Below are positions 18,071 to 25,509 of a stretch of 64,000 nucleotides of DNA, piece after piece; position 1 is the stretch's first letter, and the number at the start of each line of letters is the position of its first letter. The translations under genes and the position numbers were made by a program. The DNA is taken from NCBI RefSeq assembly GCF_020892095.1, contig NZ_AP024845.1, forward strand, positions 1,860,001 through 1,924,000, read 5' to 3'. Under the pieces are notes generated by a model. It saw nothing but the letters and a program-made list of their open reading frames with translations, was not told the origin of the DNA and did not search any database. The DNA comes from Claveliimonas bilis. Lineage in GTDB: Bacteria; Bacillota; Clostridia; Lachnospirales; Lachnospiraceae.

Positions 18071-19211
18071 AGAATGTGTTGAAATTTTAGATTCAAAAAG
18101 AATTCCGCTATCCGCCTTGGAAAGAAAGCGATTAAAGAAAATATATCCATATTATGGAGCACAAGGTATTATAGATTATGTAGAAAACTATATTTTTGAC
18201 GGTGAATATATCCTAATTGCGGAGGACGGAAATAATTTAAAATCTTTGCAGCAAAATATTGCAACATGGGTAGAAGGAAAGTTCTGGGTTAATAATCATG
18301 CACACATTTTAGGTGAGAAAAAAGGGTACAATTTGCGATACATATATTATTTGCTGAGTATCTTAGATTTGCGGGGATATATTACCGGATCAGCACAACC
18401 TAAATTGAACCAAGAAAATTTGGCAAGTATACAACTTCAACTTCCAAATATCAATAGACAAAATAAAGTTGCACAAATACTCTCTTGTATTGATAATAAA
18501 ATTGCAATTAACAATAAAATAAATTCTGAGCTTGAAACAATGGGAAAAGTAATTTACGATTACTGGTTTTTGCAATTTGAATTTCCTAATGAAAAAGGAA
18601 AACCTTATAAATCATCGGGCGGTAAGATGATATGGAACGAAAAGATGAAAAGAGAAATTCCAGAAGGGTGGAAAGCTATTAAACTACAAGATGTTTTTTC
18701 GTTTGTGAAGGGGAAAACACCAAGCATAACGTTTGATAATAGTATGGAAGGGGCATATCCCTATATAACTATCGATGTCGCCAATGGTGGGAAAAGCCAA
18801 TATTGCTTTTTAGATGATATGCCTGTTTGTAATGGAGAAGTAATAATGGTTATGGATGGAGCGGCAAGTGGAGATATTTATATTGGTAATAGAGGAGTAT
18901 TGGGATCTACGTTTGCTATGTTGAAGAAAAAAAGTGAAGATATTTCTGACGCTTTAATATATGTTATTCTTAGTAGCCGGAAAAACGTATATAAGAAAGT
19001 GAATACGGGGTCAACAGTACCACACGCAAATAAAAAATTTATCGAAAACATGAGAGTTCCTGTTGCAGATAATATGAGCAGTTTTTCTAGAGTTTTTGAT
19101 GAAATATATAAAAAAATTGAATTAACTAAAAGAGAAAATCAGGAATTAATATCTCTCCGAGAGTTTTTACTTCCACTGTTAATGAACGGACAAGTTAGTT
19201 TTAAGGAATAA
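18057..19211 (+). CDS. hsdS: Type I restriction-modification specificity subunit
   Basis: A 384-residue DNA recognition subunit with two target recognition domains, each followed by a helical spacer. The first ends near residue 170 (KVAQILSCIDNKIAINNKINSELE marks the spacer start), the second begins around IPEGWKAIKLQDVF and ends in the coil ELTKRENQELISLREFLLP. The first domain is short at its N-terminus compared with most HsdS proteins. The recognised sequence cannot be read. No second hsdS or recombinase lies nearby, so there is no visible shuffling of specificity. Confidence 0.94.
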   Translation: MIELKECVEILDSKRIPLSALERKRLKKIYPYYGAQGIIDYVENYIFDGEYILIAEDGNNLKSLQQNIATWVEGKFWVNNHAHILGEKKGYNLRYIYYLLSILDLRGYITGSAQPKLNQENLASIQLQLPNINRQNKVAQILSCIDNKIAINNKINSELETMGKVIYDYWFLQFEFPNEKGKPYKSSGGKMIWNEKMKREIPEGWKAIKLQDVFSFVKGKTPSITFDNSMEGAYPYITIDVANGGKSQYCFLDDMPVCNGEVIMVMDGAASGDIYIGNRGVLGSTFAMLKKKSEDISDALIYVILSSRKNVYKKVNTGSTVPHANKKFIENMRVPVADNMSSFSRVFDEIYKKIELTKRENQELISLREFLLPLLMNGQVSFKE

Positions 19212-19227
19212 CTTAGGAGGAAGATTT

Positions 19228-22200
19228 ATGGCATATGAAAAAGGCGGAAGGGCAGATAAATATGGAAATCGCTTTGAGTATAATTGGATTATCTATAATC
19301 TGCTAGATGTAGTGAAGGAAAAAATTTCATATGTTATGATCGAAGCTATAGGTGAAGATGAAAAAGGTGTAGACCTTTGGATTGGAAATGTAGACGGTAC
19401 ACGTGAAGGGCAGCAGTGTAAAGGGCGATATGGAGATGAAGATCAATGGACATATGGTATGGTCAATGCAAAAGGAATATTTGCAAATTGGAAGAAACAG
19501 TTAGAACTTTCCCCACAGAATCATATTGCATTAGTTTCTCCATTGTCATTTACCGTATTTGAAGATCTGTTACAGAAAGCAAAGGATACTGACAATTCTA
19601 AGCCAAAAGATTTTTATGAATATCAGATTAAACAAGCAGGAAAAAATACAAAAGATTTTTTTGATAAGTATTGTAAAGTGATGGGACTGGATGAAAAAAA
19701 GGATGAAGATATACAACTTGCGATAAATTACCTGTCCCGAAGCCATTACCGTCAGATCCCTGATGCTCAGTTAAAAGAAATGATTCTCGATAAGATAAGC
19801 ATGAGATATGTTGGAAATCCTGAAGATATCTATGCTAAATTTTTGAGATTTATATTGACAGAGGATACCTATGGGCAGCGAATAGACGCGTTGCGAATCA
19901 AGAAATTTTGCGATGATACCGGTATTATTTACAGAGATTTGTCAAGAGATGATACTATCCTGCCGCGTATTGACAAGTTAAATAAAGAATATTGTAATAC
20001 CTTTTTCGGCTTTTCAAAGGGACTTCTGCCCCGCAGTCAGGCAGAATATTGCCAAAAGGCGATATTAGAGGGCAAGTCAGTCGTATTACATGGGAAAGCA
20101 GGAGAAGGTAAAAGCGGATGTGTGCAAAATCTTATTTATATCCTTGAGGACTTAAGTATACCATATCTGGCGATAAAACTTGATCATAGAGTGCCGGAGG
20201 GGACTTCGAGCAATTGGGGAAAGAAAATAGGATTACCGGATTCGATTTCGTATTGTCTGGATGCAGTCGCGAAAGATAGAAGCGGTGTACTTATATTAGA
20301 TCAGTTGGATGCACTGAGATGGACACAGTCACATTCTGGCGAAGCTCTATCAGTGTGCATGGAAATTATCCATGAAGTGGCAAACATTAATCTGGAACGT
20401 GAAAAGAAAATTTCTGTTGTTATGGTTTGCCGGACATATGATCTTGAAAATGATCGAAATATTAACGGGTTATTTATGCATGAGGAAGGGAGTGTTTCTT
20501 TAGAATGGGAAAAGATTGCTGTAGGTAAACTGAGTGCTGATGAAGTAAAAAAGATTGTAGGAAATACATATAATCTTCTGCATGCAAAATTGAAAAGTTT
20601 GCTGCAGACAGCGAGCAATCTTTATATATGGGAACAATTAGATAAATCGAAAAACTATTCTGAGATCCAGACGACACAGCAGTTGATTCAAAGATGGTGG
20701 GAGGAACTGCACAGTAAAGCGGAAAAGGCTGGGATTCAAGAAGAAAAGCTAAATGAAGTAAAAGATAGATTTGCAAATATTTGTGATAAATATGGAAAAA
20801 TAACAGTTCCACGAGCATTGTTGAATGTGTCGAGTGATTCTTGTGACTTCCTGCAGACGAATAGATTTTTTGTCGTGAACGATAATGTGGTTTCATTGGC
20901 TCATCAATCAATTTTAGATTATTTTCTGGTACAGAATATGCTGGAAAAAGTCTGTAAAGATTGTAGTATTGAAGAAATTATCGGGGGAAAAGAAAAACAG
21001 ACACCCGGACGCAGATATCAGGTTCAGATGCTTTTTCAGCAGTTACAGGAAATATGGGCTGAAAAATTTCTTGGCATGGGAGAAATGCTGCTAAATTCAG
21101 AGAGTATCAGATTCAATTTAAAATATGTGTTTATAGAAATATTATCCCAGATAGAACAGCCTGATCAGGATATATTTTTGCTTGTAAAAAAATACATACA
21201 AAATCCAGAGTGGCAGATTCATTTTCTTGATGGAGTCGTATTGGGCAAGAAACAATATTTGATATTTTTAAGAGATGTAGGTGTCTTAGATACATGGATG
21301 GAAAGCGAGGAATTGCAAGATCAGGTGATTCGATTGTATGCCAGCATTTCACCTGATTTTGATAATGCTGATATAGGATTTATAGAAAAATACGCCTTGA
21401 AAGAGAAGGAAAATATAAAATGGGGAAACTGTTTTTTAAGAAATATAGACGAAGACAGCGATGAGCTGTTTGAATTACGTTTAAAGGTGTATGATAAATA
21501 TCCTGATTTATTAGAGTACAACGTAGATATTATATCGATGCTTAAAGTATGTCAGATACGCACGGTGCGTATTCTGGCACTTATGTTAGAAAAACAGAAA
21601 AAAAGAAATGGGGAAACGCTTTATCGGTATGAGGAAAAACTAGTTTCAGAAGATGTAGAATTATTTAATTCATCATACAGGGAGGTTGTCTCGATATTGT
21701 TGCCCCATGTTCCGTTAAATGGATCTGATTTAACGAAGATATATGCTTGGTCTGCACGATATATGAGTAAATATGCACTTGAGAGAACATGTATAGAAAT
21801 TTTGAAAAAAGCGAATCGAAAATATGCGCAAAACCAACCTGAGGAATTTATGGAAATTCTTAAAACATATATGGGAACAGGCATGCATTTGCATAATGAA
21901 ATTGTTTTAGATGCACTGAAATATTTGCCAAACCAGTATGCGGATTATATAGCGGACTACCTATGCACTGGACTCGAACGAACGATGATAGAAGACACAA
22001 GTGGAAATAAAGATGCCCTTTTGTTAAGTAAGGGATTGGTAGGGGACATTACAGCAAGATGCAGTGAAGAGAGTTATAAAAAAATAGAATATGGAATTAT
22101 TCATTTCATTCCTGCAAATGCAAAAAGAACCCTTAAAGGACGTATTGAATTTAATAGGGAAAAACAAAAAAACGGTGGAATTGTTACTTGGCGGTTTTGG

Positions 22201-23733
22201 GGATTCTTTCAGAAAGAGATGCTGGGGATTTTACCCGGGTATAGAATAAGTGGAGAGGCACGCAATTTGTTAAGTGTTTTACAACGTTCAATCCCCGGGG
22301 AATATTCCCCTTATCATTATAATGATGGCCACGGTGGCAGCGTGTGGTCACCCGTTGCCCGTAAAAAATTATTTTTTCGAAATTGGAAAGGAATAATAAC
22401 AAACAAGAAAATCCCGAAGGAAAGAACGAATCATTGGAAAGAAGTGAAAGGTGGTTTTATAGAAAGTACAGTATTTGAATTTGCATCCGATTTTAGAGGA
22501 AGGGTTTCAGAGGATCCAACAGAGTTCTTGCAGAATATGCTTGATTTTGACGGTGAGGTTGTTGAAGAGTATGTGAATGCTTTGTTTGATGGCATTGCTT
22601 ATAGCGAACATCTGGATGAGATTGATATTACGCTTCTTGAGAAAATGTTTGAAAAATATGAATATGATTATGAAAAAGAGAGAGCGCAGATAATTTGCCG
22701 TATCATTGAAAAGCGGAAAGATGTATCATGGTCAGATGCTGTAATAGAAATGCTAATTGATATAGCCGGAAACCATAAGAATCCTAAACCGGGAGAAAGT
22801 TGTATTGCATCCAATGATACGAAAACAAAGAATTCTGTAGAGACTTTAGAAACAGACGCGATTAATTGTACACGAGGCGTTGCGGCAAGCGCGATTGGTC
22901 ATCTGCTGTGGGAGCGAAAAGAATTATTTGAAAAATTCAAGCCAACGATTATAAAATTAATGCAGGATGAGAATACAGCGGTTCGTTTTGCCAGCCTTGA
23001 TGCACTATGGCCAATCTATAATGTTGATAAAGCTTGGACAGTATCTAATGTTTTATCTGTCTTTAAGAGTGATAACAGAACAATCGGATGTCGAGGAAGT
23101 AAGTGCCTATTTGTATGTGAGTATGAAAGGCATAAAAGGAAAATGAAAAGGCTTTTGAAAAAGGCATTTTTTTCAAGTGATAAAAGACTGATACAGATTT
23201 CTGGATATGCTATAGCAGAAATATATTTACGATATGATGCTTTTGAAAATATACTAAATCAAATCGCCAGTCTGAATAAAGAGCAGGCAGATGCATTATT
23301 GGAAATGTTTATTGTATATCTGGGACTTGAAGAATACAATTCCAAAGTAAAAGCTATTTTATACAAGGTTATTGAGCTAGGGATTAGTATGGAACTGGAT
23401 CACACATGGGCGCGCATTTTCTATGATGAAAGAATTGAATTGAAAAGAGATAAGGAATTCTTGAAGAAATTAATGTCGTCCGATGTAGGCGGTAAATTAC
23501 TGTATGTATTTATGGATTATTTTAAAAAGGGACAAAAATTATATGATTATGCAGAAATAATAATAGATACAGGAAAAAGTATGTTCCAAGACCAGAAAAA
23601 AGTTTTGGATGCAGATTATCTTATCGAATATAATTTGTCTAAGTTGATGATTGCTCTTTATGATGAAGTCTGTAATACTGACATTGAAAAAAAAAAGAGT
23701 ATGAGGCACAATGTCTGGATATATGGGATTTGA
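19228..23733 (+). CDS. Avs-like protein: PD-(D/E)xK-type nuclease, STAND NTPase, helical repeats
   Basis: A giant cytoplasmic protein of 1,501 residues. The N-terminus (about 1-160) has a nuclease-like core: GGRADKYGNRFEY, then GVDLWIGN and GQQCKGR, an Asp...Gln-x-Lys arrangement seen in Mrr/Cap4-type DNA nucleases. An NTPase follows: Walker A VLHGKAGEGKSG near residue 289 and Walker B GVLILDQLDAL near 353, in the style of STAND ATPases. The last 900 residues look helical and HEAT-like (MQDENTAVRFASLDALWPI). This order of domains is that of Avs antiviral sensors, which recognise phage proteins and then cut DNA. It follows hsdS by 16 bp, so it may be co-expressed. The C-terminus is affected by an A10 tract (see findings); a one-base shift would extend the protein to 23792. 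Avs membership is inferred. Confidence 0.75.
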   Translation: MAYEKGGRADKYGNRFEYNWIIYNLLDVVKEKISYVMIEAIGEDEKGVDLWIGNVDGTREGQQCKGRYGDEDQWTYGMVNAKGIFANWKKQLELSPQNHIALVSPLSFTVFEDLLQKAKDTDNSKPKDFYEYQIKQAGKNTKDFFDKYCKVMGLDEKKDEDIQLAINYLSRSHYRQIPDAQLKEMILDKISMRYVGNPEDIYAKFLRFILTEDTYGQRIDALRIKKFCDDTGIIYRDLSRDDTILPRIDKLNKEYCNTFFGFSKGLLPRSQAEYCQKAILEGKSVVLHGKAGEGKSGCVQNLIYILEDLSIPYLAIKLDHRVPEGTSSNWGKKIGLPDSISYCLDAVAKDRSGVLILDQLDALRWTQSHSGEALSVCMEIIHEVANINLEREKKISVVMVCRTYDLENDRNINGLFMHEEGSVSLEWEKIAVGKLSADEVKKIVGNTYNLLHAKLKSLLQTASNLYIWEQLDKSKNYSEIQTTQQLIQRWWEELHSKAEKAGIQEEKLNEVKDRFANICDKYGKITVPRALLNVSSDSCDFLQTNRFFVVNDNVVSLAHQSILDYFLVQNMLEKVCKDCSIEEIIGGKEKQTPGRRYQVQMLFQQLQEIWAEKFLGMGEMLLNSESIRFNLKYVFIEILSQIEQPDQDIFLLVKKYIQNPEWQIHFLDGVVLGKKQYLIFLRDVGVLDTWMESEELQDQVIRLYASISPDFDNADIGFIEKYALKEKENIKWGNCFLRNIDEDSDELFELRLKVYDKYPDLLEYNVDIISMLKVCQIRTVRILALMLEKQKKRNGETLYRYEEKLVSEDVELFNSSYREVVSILLPHVPLNGSDLTKIYAWSARYMSKYALERTCIEILKKANRKYAQNQPEEFMEILKTYMGTGMHLHNEIVLDALKYLPNQYADYIADYLCTGLERTMIEDTSGNKDALLLSKGLVGDITARCSEESYKKIEYGIIHFIPANAKRTLKGRIEFNREKQKNGGIVTWRFWGFFQKEMLGILPGYRISGEARNLLSVLQRSIPGEYSPYHYNDGHGGSVWSPVARKKLFFRNWKGIITNKKIPKERTNHWKEVKGGFIESTVFEFASDFRGRVSEDPTEFLQNMLDFDGEVVEEYVNALFDGIAYSEHLDEIDITLLEKMFEKYEYDYEKERAQIICRIIEKRKDVSWSDAVIEMLIDIAGNHKNPKPGESCIASNDTKTKNSVETLETDAINCTRGVAASAIGHLLWERKELFEKFKPTIIKLMQDENTAVRFASLDALWPIYNVDKAWTVSNVLSVFKSDNRTIGCRGSKCLFVCEYERHKRKMKRLLKKAFFSSDKRLIQISGYAIAEIYLRYDAFENILNQIASLNKEQADALLEMFIVYLGLEEYNSKVKAILYKVIELGISMELDHTWARIFYDERIELKRDKEFLKKLMSSDVGGKLLYVFMDYFKKGQKLYDYAEIIIDTGKSMFQDQKKVLDADYLIEYNLSKLMIALYDEVCNTDIEKKKSMRHNVWIYGI
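23687..23696 (+). other. A10 homopolymer at a frame junction
   Basis: Ten consecutive A residues near the end of the Avs-like gene. In the annotated frame the protein ends 13 codons later at 23733. With one extra A the frame continues for 32 codons to a TAA at 23790-23792 and gives a coherent helical tail containing CLDIWDLMFENRLG. Confidence 0.7.
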
Positions 23734-23825
23734 TGTTTGAAAACAGGCTTGGCATTACCCGTGATTTAACAGAAAAACTGACAGAAATGTAATTTGATAA
23801 ATGTATGTGAAGAGAGGTGAAATCT

Positions 23826-25307
23826 GTGAATTTTGATATGTCTCAATTTGATTCCTACCGTGAAGATAACCGACGAGAGGTTAAAAGGGCGAAAGGCGGA
23901 CTTCCGGTTTCATTGTGGGAAACGTATTCTGCATTTGCTAACTGTTATGGCGGAGTTATTATCCTGGGGGTAAAAGAGAATGAAGATGGAAGCTGGCATA
24001 TGACCGGATTAGATAATGCGGCTAAGCTGCGAAAAGACTTCTGGGATATGATTAATAATAAAAATAAGGTTTCGGTAAACTTGCTGACGGATAATGATGT
24101 GGAGATATATGAAGAAAACAATAATGCTATCATGGTTATTCGTGTCCCTAAGGCAAGGAGGGAACAGAAGCCGGTATATATTAACGACGACATGTTTAAT
24201 GGTACTTTTCGCAGAAATTGGGAGGGAGACTATCATTGTGATCACAGTGAGGTGCTTGCAATGCTTCGAGATCAGCCAGAAGAAACCGCTGATATGAAAA
24301 TTTTGCAGGATATGTCTCTTGAAGTGCTTAATTCAGAAACTGTACGTGCTTATCGTAATCGGCATATGGCTTATAGAACGGAACATGTATGGGAGAGGCT
24401 AAACGATGAAGAATATTTGGAGAGAATAGGCGCTGCAAAGTTGTCTGCTAGGGATCACATGTTGCATCCTACTGTTGCAGGATTGCTGATGTTTGGAGAG
24501 GAATATAGGATTTTGTATGAATTTCCGGAATATTTCCTGGATTATCGGGAAATTCTTGATCCTAGTATCCGGTGGACGGACAGATTGCAATCTAGTTCCG
24601 GTGACTGGACAGGGAATTTATTCGATTTCTTTTTTCGAGTTTATGGGAAAGTTGTGAAAGATTTGAAAATTCCTTTTAAACTGGAAGGGATAACCAGAGT
24701 AGATGATACGCCTGTGCATAAAGCGTTGAGAGAAGCCTTGGCGAATTGTTTGGTAAATACAGATTTTTACGTTCCAAGAGGAATTGTGATTCGGAAAGAT
24801 GAAAAGACTATCGTAATGGAAAATCCGGGAAGTATCAGAACTGGAAAAGAGCAGATGCTGAAAGGAGGTATATCGGATCCCAGGAATAAAGCTTTGATGA
24901 AGATGTTTAATTTGATTGGGATTGGAGAAAGAGCAGGAAGCGGTGTGCCGGATATATATAGTGTCTGGGAGCGGCAGGGGTGGGAGCAGCCGGAGGTCAT
25001 AGAAGAATATGGACCAGACAGAACCATTTTAAAATTATCATTTGTAAAAAAAGTGGCGATAAAAAATGGCGATAAAAAAGTGGCGATAAAAAGCGGTGAT
25101 AAAAAGAAAGTGACAAAAAAGACAGAACGACAGATGGAGACTGTTTTGGAATACATGCTTCCGGACAAAGAATATAAAACAAGTGAGATAGCAGAAGTCA
25201 TCGGAGTGAAAGAGTCAAGAGCCAGAGTTTTGGTAAATGAACTTGTAAAGCGAAATAAGATAAAAGCGATCGGAAAGAACAAAGGGCGCAGATACAAAAT
25301 CAAATAG
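23826..25307 (+). CDS. AlbA_2 (Schlafen-type) ATP-binding putative regulator with C-terminal winged helix
   Basis: A 493-residue protein often found beside type I restriction systems. The N-terminal AlbA_2 domain reads REVKRAKGGLPVSLWETYSAFANCYGG and IILGVKENEDGSW, ending with GTFRRNWEGDYHCD. A middle GHKL-like part (ALREALANCLVNTDFY, GIGERAGSGVP) resembles COG2865 proteins. A lysine-rich linker with two tandem 9-residue repeats KVAIK(N/S)GDK follows, then a winged helix (KTSEIAEVIGVKESRARVLVNELVK). I chose the GTG at 23826, 6 bases after GAGAGGTG; a GTG at 23817 overlaps that site. Role in the island is unknown; RNA/DNA binding and control of restriction are possible. Confidence 0.82.
   Translation: MNFDMSQFDSYREDNRREVKRAKGGLPVSLWETYSAFANCYGGVIILGVKENEDGSWHMTGLDNAAKLRKDFWDMINNKNKVSVNLLTDNDVEIYEENNNAIMVIRVPKARREQKPVYINDDMFNGTFRRNWEGDYHCDHSEVLAMLRDQPEETADMKILQDMSLEVLNSETVRAYRNRHMAYRTEHVWERLNDEEYLERIGAAKLSARDHMLHPTVAGLLMFGEEYRILYEFPEYFLDYREILDPSIRWTDRLQSSSGDWTGNLFDFFFRVYGKVVKDLKIPFKLEGITRVDDTPVHKALREALANCLVNTDFYVPRGIVIRKDEKTIVMENPGSIRTGKEQMLKGGISDPRNKALMKMFNLIGIGERAGSGVPDIYSVWERQGWEQPEVIEEYGPDRTILKLSFVKKVAIKNGDKKVAIKSGDKKKVTKKTERQMETVLEYMLPDKEYKTSEIAEVIGVKESRARVLVNELVKRNKIKAIGKNKGRRYKIK
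25050..25103 (+). repeat. Tandem 27-bp repeat, two copies, inside the AlbA_2 gene
   Basis: 25050-25076 and 25077-25103 share AAAGTGGCGATAAAAA and differ at a few bases near the end. The unit is a multiple of three and encodes KVAIK(N/S)GDK, so copy-number change would alter linker length without a frameshift. Confidence 0.85.
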
Positions 25308-25333
25308 ATAAAGCTTTCCGCTCCTTAAACGAT

Positions 25334-25509
25334 ACAGGACAGACAATGCTTTATCGACTTATCCCCCTTTTTGTGCTATGATAATACAGTCATTATTACA
25401 GCGCAAAAAGGGGTTTTTTCATGGAAAATACATCCAAAAATAGAGAGAAAAACGCGCCCGGAAAACGGGCGGAGCACATCTGTGTCGGTATTCTGGCCCA
25501 TGTAGATGC
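25334..25509. repeat. Right 176-bp direct repeat of the defence island
   Basis: Partner of 12981-13156. It carries the promoter and first 30 codons of the intact Tet-like gene. The island proper would then be 13157-25333, about 12.2 kb. Confidence 0.97.
25354..25382 (+). promoter_or_regulatory. Promoter of the Tet-like GTPase-NYN gene
   Basis: TCGACT (25354-25359), a 17-bp spacer and TATGAT (25377-25382) preceded by TG (extended -10). An inverted repeat CCCCTTTTTGTGC / GCGCAAAAAGGGG followed by TTTTTT spans 25364-25417. On DNA it overlaps the promoter and the ribosome binding site, and in readthrough RNA it would form a terminator just before the ATG. Confidence 0.6.

Noticed and set aside
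13157-25333. An integrative element with its own integrase
   Set aside because: All five large reading frames are accounted for by hsdRMS, the Avs-like gene and the AlbA_2 gene; no recombinase motifs are present.
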